DNA of 64,000 nt from contig NC_088911.1 in the NCBI RefSeq assembly GCF_963576675.1, forward strand, positions 79,637,256 to 79,701,255, given 5' to 3'. Position 1 is the first letter of the stretch, and each line of letters begins with the position of its first letter. The notes under the pieces are model-generated. The model saw nothing but the letters and a program-made list of their open reading frames with translations, ran no database searches and was not told the DNA's origin. The DNA is from Euphorbia lathyris. Lineage: Eukaryota; Streptophyta; Magnoliopsida; Malpighiales; Euphorbiaceae. Shown piece by piece: positions 1 to 10,845 of this stretch. A program made the position numbers and the translations under genes.

Positions 1-3000
1 TAGTCCTACATTATTGTTCCCTTCACTCAAGTTTTGAAACAAGACTACTTAACTATAGATTCTACTTCATTAAATTCAAGCTTTTTTATTGGACTAAAAT
101 ACTACAAATATTACTAGCTTATAAGATTGAGATTAATTAACAAATTTAATTTGTGAAAACATAAAAAGTGAAGTAAAACTTAGCATCATTGTCTTATGTC
201 ACGTGGAGCTCACGCCTAGTGAGAGGCAGAGAAGGTAGGCAGCAGCAGCAGCAATAGGAAGGAAGATGGTGAGACCGACATGTGTCAGTCATGCCGCCGT
301 GTCTGAGGCGGACATTAAGGGTTTGAACATGTTTTTGTTTTTTTATTTAATTTAATTATAAGTGATAGTAGCTATTTTCCGCGATTATGGTTTTGCCAGA
401 TTTTTTCTCTTAATATGGTCTAGCTCATCACCCATTTTCTTTTCCCATTTTTGTAATTTCTTTTTTTTTTTTTGTTTCTCATATAATTATATCTAAAATA
501 AAATTCCGTTTTTTTTTGTTTAATTTTCTCCAACTCAATTTATCACGTATTTATTAAAGTGGTTCGACTTGGACCATAAGTCTAAAAGTGAATGGGTGTT
601 ATTGTTATATATATTAAAAAGAAAAAGAAATAAATGATTGGTGGATGTTCTACTTCTTTTGATTTCATTCTACACAAATTTAATAAAGAAAGGTATTTGT
701 TTCCTTTTATTTGGTGATGTCATATTAATCATTTCTCATATATATACCAATCACTCAACTTAAACAATACTAATTTTAAGGATTCTATTTCTATCAATAC
801 TTGTCTAAAACTAACTTCATAATTCCTTTAATAAAACACTTCACTTACATTCAATTTTTTCTTTATTACATTAATCATCAAAACCTTTGTTTTTTATAAA
901 TTAATGATAGAAAAACTTAATCTAATAAAAAATACTTATCTAATATTAAATCCAACAACCCATGATTATGTAAGGTGGAAGAATATGTGAGGAGGATGAA
1001 TGTAATTGGTTAGTGAGAGTGTTGAATACGAGTTTAACTTGCTTATAAAATTAATTTATAAACCTCTATAACCATTTGATTAAATTTGCCACATAAATGA
1101 TATTTTACGGTGTTAGCATTTTAGACTTTTTTTGTTAACGAAATTAACCTCAAATGTACATATGTTTTTCAAATTTTAAACCACTCAAATCGACCAAACC
1201 ATATAATTTATTTTTGTATTTTTTCCAAAATAATAATACTACGATTAGCGATATTTTGTAAATATGTCAAATTTAACATAGTCACGTGTGGTTTGCATGC
1301 AGACGTACCAGAGAAATTAATTTTCAATTAATATGTACGGTTAATTTTATGGATTTGCGTGTCTAAACTTGAAATATAATCTCATCGGTTGGCAAGGGAC
1401 GCAATGATTGAAAAAGTCATCATTCGGTCTCTAGTATCGTTATAAAAATTTGCTAGATAATTAATCTTTTTTAAGCTATTACGGATAAATTAAAGACAAG
1501 AAAAAAAAGAAAATAAAAATGCGAAAATAACACGAGATTCGATGAAAAATGAATACTTTATTGATAATGAACGAGTCTGAATACAGCTGTCTAATGGCAA
1601 ATCATTACAATTTAAATAAACTTATATCAAAATGGCTAAACAATTGCAAGAATTAAATAGATACAAATCAATAATATCTGCAGTAATTGAATTACAACAC
1701 TTACAATAAAATAAATGGTATTGAAAATTCGAACGACAAACTCAGACCCATCGTTGGCTATCTCGATGAGACGTTGAATTAACGTCAACTTTAGATTCCC
1801 GAACACTATAATGGTTGGTAAAGAACGCAGTTGATTTCTGATTCGAGCAGTATGTAAGCGGATTAGAAGTGGTACAAATAACTAAGGTGATGGGTATATT
1901 TGGACTAAACTTTAAACGACACGTACGAGAGCTTTCAGATTCGGAATTGAATAAAACAAAAGACTAAATTCAAGTTCATGAAGTCAAGAATGAGTTTATA
2001 TAAAAATCGAAGATAACGATGAACTTTAAATGCTCAGAAATGTTAAAACAAAATCAGTAGGCAAAATGCATAAAAGTTGGGCAGATTGTGTAAAAGAATT
2101 TGAGTTGCAAAGATTAGCTCGTAAAAAATGGGCTTTCGGATATAGAATCAGGCAAAATGAAAGGCTATATTGAACTTCAGGAAGTTAGGAACGAATGCTT
2201 ACAGGCGATCGAGAGCAAAAACGGACTTTAAATGGTCTAAAACGGGGATGAAAAAACGTTGGATATAAACTATAAAAGCAGGTTGCTAGAGAATCGAATT
2301 GATAACTTTTGGACTTAGGATTCGACAATTGAATATAAAGGAATTAAAAGCAGGTTGCTAGAGAATCGAATTGATGTTAAAATGATCTTGAAAAGCTAAA
2401 TTAAAGCTAAGAGTTATGAAGAAAGGAACCTAAAATTATAGGAAGAATTTGATATAGGTGTGTTTTTTGGTTGATTAGTTTGGGGTTGGAATGGTTGCTT
2501 TAGAGTCTATTTATAGTTTTTTGGATAGTTAATTGGCTGAAAAGGTTGCCCACTTCCGTTAAATTTCTCTCATCTTTTGCCCACTATTTAGTTTTCATCC
2601 TTCAATGTCTAGTTTTGCTCCATTTGTGTCATTTTACCATACTTTCCTTTAAAGGCTTAGTGCATGGTAAGAAGTGAATGACCTTTTGCACATGTGCTAA
2701 AAATGTGTTAGGCTGGAGTGTTTGGTCTTCGGTTCGGTTGCTGGCTTGTTGTGACGCGTCTCACGGTCCAAAATCATCGCACCACTAGTAGCGAGGTTGC
2801 TGGAAATTCACTCCATACGACATGTGGAGTAAGCCACACGTTGTGCGGCTTCTTTATACATTCACTTTTTAGTTGTTTTGTGTTTCACACGGCATGTGGA
2901 TTTTTGTTTGGGCAGAAACTTCCCAATTTTTTCCACATGGCGTGTGTGCTGAGATTGTTTTAATTTTATTATAAATTATATTATGTGCTTTTTATTTACA

Positions 3001-3330
3001 TAAAATCAAAAACAATTTTTTTTTATTTTGAAGGCCAACAACTACATTAATCATCAATTTTCTCTTTCTTATATACACTTCAAATATCTTTAATTAAATT
3101 GGCTTTTTAATTGTTATTTTTTAACACGAACGATAAAGATATATGAAAGACCGAATGAGTGTTACAGCTTAAAAGAGAAATTCTCCATGAACTAGTAAGG
3201 GTTTTTGAGGGTAAACTATGAGCCGCTCAATTATAATCTCTGACAACAAACAAAAAACACACATTTAGAAAAACAATGGCAGAGATGAATAATGTCTTGC
3301 ACAATCTTTGAGCAGGAGGCAGGAATATGA
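1..3330. other. AT-rich intergenic sequence, no gene supported
   Basis: I see no supported gene here. There are long A/T runs, scattered stops in all frames and no recognisable domain. A CACGTG G-box lies near 199 and a short CAG run near 240-255. The stretch 1500-2700 has the look of decayed LTR or spacer sequence, but I found no terminal repeats. An open frame at 2718-2963 has no recognisable domain and I do not consider it a gene. Confidence 0.6.
2274..2375. repeat. 30-bp direct repeat, two copies
   Basis: The same 30 bases, starting AAAAGCAGGTTGCTAGAG, occur at 2274-2303 and again at 2346-2375, with 42 bases between. It is a local duplication with no sign of function. Confidence 0.8.
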
Positions 3331-3339
3331 CAATTCACG

Positions 3340-4100
3340 CTTGTGACATAGTTGATCAGCTGTAAACAGTCAATTTCAATATCAATAAGATCCAACCTCT
3401 ATCTCAAAGCAAAGAGAATATCATCTTGCATTGCATAGGCTTCCACGACAAGGGGATATGAAGAAAACGGGTAAGAAAAGGCCACAATACCCACATTCTC
3501 ACCAAGACTATTTCTAGCCAACAAGCCACCGCTGCTAGTAGTAGAGGAAGCAATGTAGCCTCCATCAACATTGATCTTAATCCAACCTTATGGTGGCAAG
3601 GACCAAGAAGGAACAAGTGCATCTACAAGAGAGCCTTCACGAGAGTCAGATGCAAGCACGGTCCATTCCCCAAATCGGGAGAGTGTTTAATTAACAATTT
3701 CCATCGTGGTCCACGCCTTTTGGTTAAAGATCATATCATTTCTAGCTTTCCAAATACGCCATAAGATAATACAAAACCACACCAATGGATCATCATTGGT
3801 ATTTGAAAGGCTCACCCTATTCACAAAAAAGGTCCAAGCATCTAAAGAAGATGAAGTAGGGAATGAGAGAGGTGAGGCAAGCTAGATAAAACGTACCATA
3901 TGGTACTGGTAAAACAGGTGGTTTATGGATTCCTCATTATAACAACAGCAGCAAGAAATGCTGACAATTAGGCATTTTCTAGTAATGTTTTTCCTTACTG
4001 GTAGGGCATTATGGAAAAAGCGCCAGATGAAGAACTTGAGTTTATTTTGAATGTTAAGGCTCCAAACTTGCTTCCAGATTAGAGAATGGCTAGGAGTAGG
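3340..4100 (-). pseudogene. LINE (L1-type) 3' part: zf-RVT and RNase H region
   Basis: Minus-strand relic of the C-terminal end of a plant non-LTR retrotransposon ORF2. Just inside 4100 the translation contains the zf-RVT style sequence NKLKFFIWRFFHNALP, followed by SHLF-like INHLF. Further down, around 3640-3400, is an RNase H-like stretch with GWIKINVDGG, then GGLLARN and VEAYAM. Stop codons and a frame change break the frame, so it is dead. The sequence stops at the Copia LTR at 4101 and resumes at 15119, so the two pieces form one element that was split by the later insertion. Confidence 0.75.
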
Positions 4101-5440
4101 TGTTGAAACACCTTTCCACATAATTTTGATTTGACAAAATTGTTTAAGTATAATTGAAATACATATTCTAAACACACTAAGTTTAAATGCTTTGATTTAT
4201 TCTACTAATGTGTTTGTTCAATGTTGAGTTAAAATTGTTTATAAGACACAAGAATTAAAAGGCCCAAGCCCAATACAGAAGTCAAGGCCCAAGTCAAACA
4301 ACTCAGTACAACTCGGCCCGCGTTTGTTAAAACGCTGTCGCTTTGGACAAAACGCAACTCAGCAAAAGAAGGATCTAGAAGACCTTCGGGAACAACTTCA
4401 AGATGAAGCTGCTGAGTAGTCTCGACAAAGCGTACAAGACAGCAGCTGGCTAATGAAAACTTCCAGACAAAGTATTTCTACTTTGGGTAAAGTTCAGACG
4501 ACACAGTATGCTGTCTAGTTGACTTTACCATAAAAGGAGAGACAGTCTGCTGAGCTGACCGAGGATAGAAGATACACAAATCTGATTGGCCGAGAACTCT
4601 GAGCAAGTCAGGATGACAACGACAGGAAGCCGTTTCCCTCCAACGGTTATTTTGAAATTCGAAATGACCGATGCCCAGACGTCTCTATAAATAGTGCCAT
4701 CACAAGCTTCATTCAACACAGAACTTGATCAAGCCAATACGCTGACCAAATTTCTACACAAGTTCTGCAAGCAAGAAGCAAAGCAAATCTTACACTACAA
4801 TTCATACATTTGTGTAAAAGTCTAGAGTGATTATTTCAATCGTCTAAAGTGTCTTAGTAAATCATTGTATAGGACAAAACACTTATCATTTCTAGAGATA
4901 GAAATGAGAGGCTGAGTACTCGGTTATAGTACTCAGCAAGAGATTAGGATTGAGTAGAGGTATAGAGGAAGGTACTCTTGTTATACTCAGTTGCTAAGAT
5001 TGTAAAAGGTTTGAGGCTCTACCTTTAAAGAGCTCAGTAGAGGATTCGAAATCTCGGAACGTGTTCCGGGGATAGGACGTAGGCTTAGAAGAAGCTGAAC
5101 CTGGATAAATCTGTTGAGTAAAGTATTTCTTACCTTTAACTCCTTATATATATTGCTTGCTTAGAATAACCAAAAACTGACCAAGTAAAGAGGTCAAGTT
5201 GAGTTGTGCGCGTTGAACATCTGAGCTCAGGAATAGACTCTAAGTGCTATCTCCTGACTCAAGCTAAGAAACTGACCTAGTCACCTGTTGACTAAGCCAT
5301 TATCTTGCTGTTTACTCAGCGCCGCTGTTAAAACCTTTTTCCTTAGAAAAAGAAGTCTGCCCTAATTGCGAAAAAGTTTAAATAGTTCCTAACCCCCCCC
5401 CCCCTTGGAACTATACTTGCAACCTTACAAGGGACCAACA
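4101..5440 (+). repeat. 5' LTR of Copia copy 1
   Basis: 1340 bp, starting TG (TGTTGAAACACC) and ending CA (CCAACA), directly followed by the primer-binding site. It matches both LTRs of the second copy and the partial 3' LTR of this copy. A poly-C run (around 5393-5404) lies near its 3' end. The LTR carries many CTCAG, CTGAG and CTGAC words. Confidence 0.93.
4685..4692 (+). promoter_or_regulatory. LTR TATA box (TATAAATA)
   Basis: TATAAATA in the context GTCTCTATAAATAGTGCC is kept in all four LTRs of the family (also near 14375, 51105 and 61219). It is the likely Pol II TATA box, placing the U3/R boundary about 30 bp downstream. A preceding inverted repeat, TTTGAAATTCGAAA-like, is also conserved. 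Confidence 0.75.
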
Positions 5441-5442
5441 AG

Positions 5443-5454
5443 TGGTATCAAAGC
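5443..5454 (+). other. Primer-binding site, initiator-Met tRNA
   Basis: TGGTATCAAAGC lies two bases after the LTR. It matches the plant initiator-Met PBS consensus TGGTATCAGAGC with one change. The second copy has the exact consensus at 51857-51868. Confidence 0.9.
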
Positions 5455-5502
5455 TTAAAAGCTCACTGTAAAAGGTCTAACAACCTTGAGCTGATCCCTA
5501 CC

Positions 5503-7242
5503 ATGGGCGAAAACAGCACTCGGTTTCTCCCTGGAAACCAAACAACTCAGATATTGCCTGAGGGGCTGTCCATTACTAGGCCTCCCCTATTCTTCGAGTC
5601 AAACTATACCTTCTGGAAGAATAGGATGAAAAATTTCATTCAGGCTACAAACATGAGTGCCTGGCTATCTATAGTCCAAGGCCCATTTGTACCTGTCGAA
5701 GTTGTGGCTGGCCAAACAGTTGTAAAAGCTGAGGCCAAATGGACAGAGGATGATCTTAAGAAGCTCCAAAATCACGCTTCGGCTATCAATATGCTTCACT
5801 GTGCGCTCGATGCTGCAGAATATAATAAAATCTCAGGTTGTGAGTCGGCACAAGAGATCTGGAAAAAGCTGGAAGTCACCTACGAGGGAACCAATAAAGT
5901 AAAAGAGTCCAAGGTGAATCAGCAGATGAGACTGTACGAGCTGTTCGAGATGAACAATGATGAGGGCATTTCAGACATGAATGCAAGGTTTACCAACATC
6001 ATTAATGAGCTCAAGAGACTTGGGAAAATCTTCACTGAGGAAGAACAAGTCAAAAAGATACTCAGGAGTCTTCCTAAAGACTGGCAATCAAAGAAGACAG
6101 CGGTTGAGGAAGCTCAGGATTTAACCACCTACAAATATGACGAACTCATCGGCTCGTTGCTGACCCATGAGATATCCATGAAAAACTTTGAGGTGAAGGA
6201 AAAATCTGAAGACAAGAAGCAGAAATCCTTTGTCATGAAAGCTGACTCCACTGACGGGAGCTCAACTGATGATGAGGAGATGGCTATGTTCACAAGGAAG
6301 ATGAAAAGGCTATTCAGGAAAAATGATAAATACTCTAAGAAGCCTTACAGAAAGTTTGATAAGTATAAAGCTGACTCAAGCGACAGCAAATACAAAAAGG
6401 ACAGCTCAAAGCCCATTACATGCTTTGAGTGCCATCAAACTGGCCATATTAAATCAAGCTGTCCCACACTGAGGAAAGACAAGAAGAGCGGCAAAAAGGC
6501 AATGGTGGCTACATGGAGCGACAGTGATGAGTCTTCATCTACAGAAACTGAGGCCACCGAGTCAGCGAAGATATGCTTCATGGCTGACGAACTTGCTGAG
6601 CCATGCGTCTCTGAGCATGCTGACCTATCAGTCGCATCAGATGACGAGGAGCAATCAAATGAGGTAATTTCTCTTCCCCAGCTCAGAAACGATATGGTTA
6701 ATGCCCTGAGTGATCTCTACACACTTGTTAAGAAGTGTAATAAGAAAGTTAGAGCACTCAGCAGGCGCTGTGACGAAGTGGAAGAGGTCAAACTGAGTGA
6801 CCTCAGATTCCTTCTTCAGGACAATTCAACTCTGCATGATAATATGAAGATCATACATGAGTCTGTCTCTGAAGTCCAGTCAGTTTCAAAGAAACTGAGA
6901 AAGGACGTCACAACTATCCAGAACCAACTAAAGGTTCCAAATAAAAGAAACAGTCCTCTAAGAACTCAGTACCAAGGTACTCAGCAGAGATGGAATCCCT
7001 AGTGAAAAGTCCAGTGTGACTTTTGTGGGAAGTTAGGACACACCACTAAGGTGTGCTGGCACGCTCAGCACTAGGGTGCTGACAAGTCAGTGAAACATCC
7101 TAAACAGAAGGTCAGCTGTGACTTCTGTGGAAAGAATGGCCATACTGTCCATGTATGTCGCCATAAAATAAAATATGATGCTTTACCTGTTGCACCTAAC
7201 AAGCAAGGACCCAAAAAGAATTGGGTACCTAAAAGTAACTAG
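5503..7242 (+). pseudogene. gag, copy 1 (three internal stops)
   Basis: Capsid/nucleocapsid gene, starting at ATG 5503 in CCATGGGCG. The N-terminal half is a UBN2/retrotran_gag-type domain, with YNKISGCESAQEIWKKLEVT near residue 107. A lysine-rich linker follows, then the first CX2CX4HX4C zinc knuckle (CFECHQTGHIKSSC). After the first stop two more knuckles follow (CDFCGKLGHTTKVC and CDFCGKNGHTVHVC), so the full protein had three. The original 579-residue frame ends at TAG 7240-7242. It is now cut by TAG 7000-7002, TGA 7003-7005 and TAG 7072-7074. In the second copy these codons are CAG, CGA and TGG. Confidence 0.9.
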
Positions 7243-7247
7243 TTACA

Positions 7248-10200
7248 ATGCAGGTAAGCCTGAGATGTGCCGAGAAGTCAAAGATGTGGTATATTGACAG
7301 CGCATGCTCAAGGCATATGACGGGTGATGAAACTCAGTTCATCACGTTTGAGCGTAAACGAGGAGGAAGTGTAAGTTTTGGAGACAACAAGAAGGGTAAG
7401 ATAGTAGGGTCAGGAACCATCGGAGGTAATCCTACTATTGAATCTGTCTCCCTAGTCAGCGGACTCAAATATAACTTACTCAGCGTAGCTCAGCTATGTG
7501 ACAATGCGAGAAAAGTTATATTTGATGCTACTGGATGTAAAATATACGAGGGTAATACAAATGAGTTAATTTTAACTGCCCCTCGCATAGATAATGTCTT
7601 TATGCTAGACTTAGAGAAAAAGTTTTCAAAAACTGTGTGCTTAGTATCAAAGGAAGAGAATTCCTGGCTATGGCATAGGAGACTTGGTCATGTAAGCATG
7701 GACCTCCTGGCCAAATTAGCAAGAAAGCAATTGGTTGAGGGACTGCCCGAACTTAAATTTGAAAAAGATCAATTATGCCACGCTTGCCAAGCTGGAAAAC
7801 AAACCAAACAATCTTTTCACAACAAAAATATTGTCTCAACTAAGCGTCCGTTAGAGTTACTACACTTGGATCTCTTTGGTCCAGTCCAGCCGCTGAGTCT
7901 GGGTGGAAGAAGATTTTCCTTGGTCATTGTAGATGACTTCTCTCGGTATACGTGGGTCATCTTGCTTACCAGTAAGGATGAAACCTTTGAGACATTTTCA
8001 AATTTGGTTAGAAAAATTGAAAATGAAAAAGACCTAAAATTAGCTCACATCCGTAGTGATAATGGTGGAGAATTCAAAAACCAAAAGTTCGTTGAATTCT
8101 GTGAAGCCAGCGGCATTGACCACAATTTTTCTGCGCCTAGAACACCTCAGCAAAATGGGGTTGTAGAAAGGAAGAACAGAACTCTGGTTGAAATTGCCAG
8201 GACAATGCAAGATGAGCATAGGCTTCCAAAGTATTTTTGGGGAGAGGCTGTTAACACAGCATGCTATATTCTTAATAGGGCTCTAGTTAGACCTATATTA
8301 AAAAAAAAACCCCTATGAACTTTGGAAAGGACGAAAGCCCAATATTGGATACTTTCGTGCCTTTGGCTGTAGATGTTTTATTTTAAATACCAAAGATAGC
8401 TTAGCAAAGTTTGATTCAAAAGCTGATGAGGCTATCTTTTTGGGCTACTCAACAAACAGCAAAGCATACAGAGTTTTTAATAAGCGAACTCAAGTTTTAG
8501 AAGAGTCAGTACATGTAGAGTTCGACGAAACTAACCCTGCAGGTAGATACCAGCCGCTGACCGAAGATGATCCACACTCAGTAACCACCGCTGACCAAGA
8601 ACCAGCTACTGAGTCATTCACTAAAAGGCTGACCAAGAGTAAGAGTGAACCTAAGATTACTTTTACTGACCCATCTACTTCTGTAGAGATTGTTGAAACA
8701 GAAACAGCACAAGACATAAATCTACCTAAAAAGATAAGGATTCTAAGAGGGCACTCAGAAAGTGCAATCCTTGATTCTGCTGGGAATACCCTGATGACGA
8801 GGAATCAACTCAGGAAGTACCTCAGCAATGTTGCTTTCATCTCAGTTCAAGAACCGAAGAATTTCGCTGAAGCTGAGTACGATGAATTCTGGATGAACGC
8901 AATGCAAGAGGAGCTCGATCAATTCAAAAGAAACGATGTATGGGAGCTATTGCCTCATCCAAAGAGTCAAAAGACCATTGGAACAAGATGGGTCTTTAGG
9001 AACAAGATGGATGAACAAGGGAATGTAGTCAGGAACAATGCAAGGCTTGTAGCTCAGGGCTACAGTCAGCAAGAAGGTATTGACTACGGTGAGACCTTTG
9101 CCCCAGTGGCAAGGCTAGAGGCAATTAGAATTCTATGTGCATATGCATCTTACATGAACTTTAAATTATTCCAAATGGATGTCAAAAGTGCATTTCTTAA
9201 TGGAGTTATAAACGAGGAGGTTTATGTTAATCAACCTCCAGGTTTTGAGGACCATAAGTTCCCAAACCATGTTTACAAACTCAAAAAGGCTCTGTACGGC
9301 CTCAACCAAGCACCACGTGCTTGGTATGAGAGGCTGACCAGTTTCCTGCTGACTAGAAATTACGTCAGGGGTAAAGCTGATACAACCTTATTCATTAAGA
9401 GAAAGGGTAAAGATACCCTGTTGGCCCAAATTTATGTTGATGATATAATATTTGGTGCAACTAACGAATCTATGTGCAAGGAGTTTAGCAAACAAATGCA
9501 GACTGAGTTTGAAATGTCCATGATGGGAGAACTCAACTTCTTCCTCGGTCTTCAAATTAAACAAGGAAAGAATGGCATCTTCATCAGTCAAGCCAAATAT
9601 GCCAAGGAGATATTAAAGAAATATGATTTGGAAAATTACAAGCCAATATCCACTCCTATGGGCACTGACACTGTCCTCTGTGCTGACGAGAATGGTAAGT
9701 CAGTAGACAGCAAATTATATCGAGGTATGATAGGCTCTCTACTTTACTTAACAGCCAGTAGACCGGACATTCAGTTTTCAGTATGCTACTGTGCTAGATA
9801 TCAATCTAACCCTAAGGAATCTCATTACATTGCTGTAAAAAGAATCCTTAGATATTTGCAAAGCTCAGTGAACGCAGGTTTATGGTATCCAAATACTCAT
9901 GATTTTACACTCATCGGATACACTGACGCTGACTATGGACGGGATAAGCTGGAACGAAAAAGCACCTCTGGAGGATGTCACTTCTTAGGAAGCTGTCTTG
10001 TATCCTGGTTCAGCAAAAAGCAGGCGTCAGTAGCCTTGTCCACCACTGAAGCTGAGTACATTGCTGCTGGTCATTGTGTTGCTCAAGTCCTATGGATTAA
10101 GCAACAGCTTGAAGACTATGGTGTTCAAACGAAGACAATTGAAGTCAAATGTGACAACAAAAGTGCGATTGATCTTTCAAAGAACCCAATTCAACACAGC

Positions 10201-10380
10201 AGAATGAAGCATGTCAGCATCAGACATCACTTCATTAGAGACCATGTACTCAAGGGTGAGATCAAGCTGACCTTTGTCCCAATGGACGAGTAGCTTGCGG
10301 ATATCTTCACGAAGCCACTGGCTCGTGAGCAGTTCAGCATACTGAGAGAAGCTATTGGTATGTTTAATCCTCTTCAGTAA
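7248..10380 (+). pseudogene. pol, copy 1: protease, integrase, RT, RNase H (frameshift and stop)
   Basis: Begins at ATG 7248, five bases after the gag stop and in a different frame. Domains in order: aspartic protease with YIDSACSRHMTGD; GAG-pre-integrase LWHRRLGHVS; integrase core with the first Asp in HLDLFGP, the second in IRSDNGGEF and Glu in NGVVERKNRT; then RT with [12 protein letters not shown] and the YVDD active site (IYVDDIIFG); then RNase H with [18 protein letters not shown] and the DNKSAI region. An A10 run at 8300-8309 shifts the frame inside integrase, where nine A would keep it open. A TAG at 10291-10293 (CAG in copy 2) precedes the natural TAA at 10378-10380. Changes at conserved sites, such as [10 protein letters not shown] in place of [10 protein letters not shown], also suggest decay. 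Confidence 0.92.
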
Positions 10381-10738
10381 ATTCCTGAACTAAATAAATA
10401 TGCATGCTGAGTGAATTACTATGCTGAATGATTGTTTTGCTGTGTACTCATTGAAATTAATTAAATAGCAAATACTGAGTAAACTTGCACATTGAGTAAG
10501 TTAGTTCAAACTTAAACTTAGAAATCATCCCATTATGCATACTGACCACTCAGAATATCAAACGATTAGTATTCTAAAACTCTGAGTGTTATATCCGTTA
10601 GAATCATTGCAAAAGCACGCGTATAGCCACCTAGGATGACGTACGCGCCGAATGTGTCATAAATGCCAGGATTATTGTCGGTTCACAATCCCGAGGCAAA
10701 ACTGACACATGGATTTGATAAGATCCATTTCTCACCTC

Positions 10739-10746
10739 TATAAATA
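10739..10746 (+). promoter_or_regulatory. Internal TATA box ahead of ORF3, copy 1
   Basis: TATAAATA lies 107 bp before the ORF3 ATG, in the pol-ORF3 spacer. The same box at the same distance occurs in copy 2 (57160), followed by a similar CT-rich leader and preceded by a GATGACGTA element. This looks like a separate Pol II promoter for ORF3. That is inference from position and conservation. Confidence 0.5.
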
Positions 10747-10845
10747 ATGGGTAATTCCCCATTTTTATTCTTTACGCTTATCGAATACTCTGGCTAAGAA
10801 ATTCTTTCTCTCTAAAAATCCCTCTAAGCTTTCCCATCCTCAACA

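Noticed and set aside
2718..2963. 81-codon ORF
   Set aside because: No domain, isolated, in AT-rich spacer and compatible with chance.
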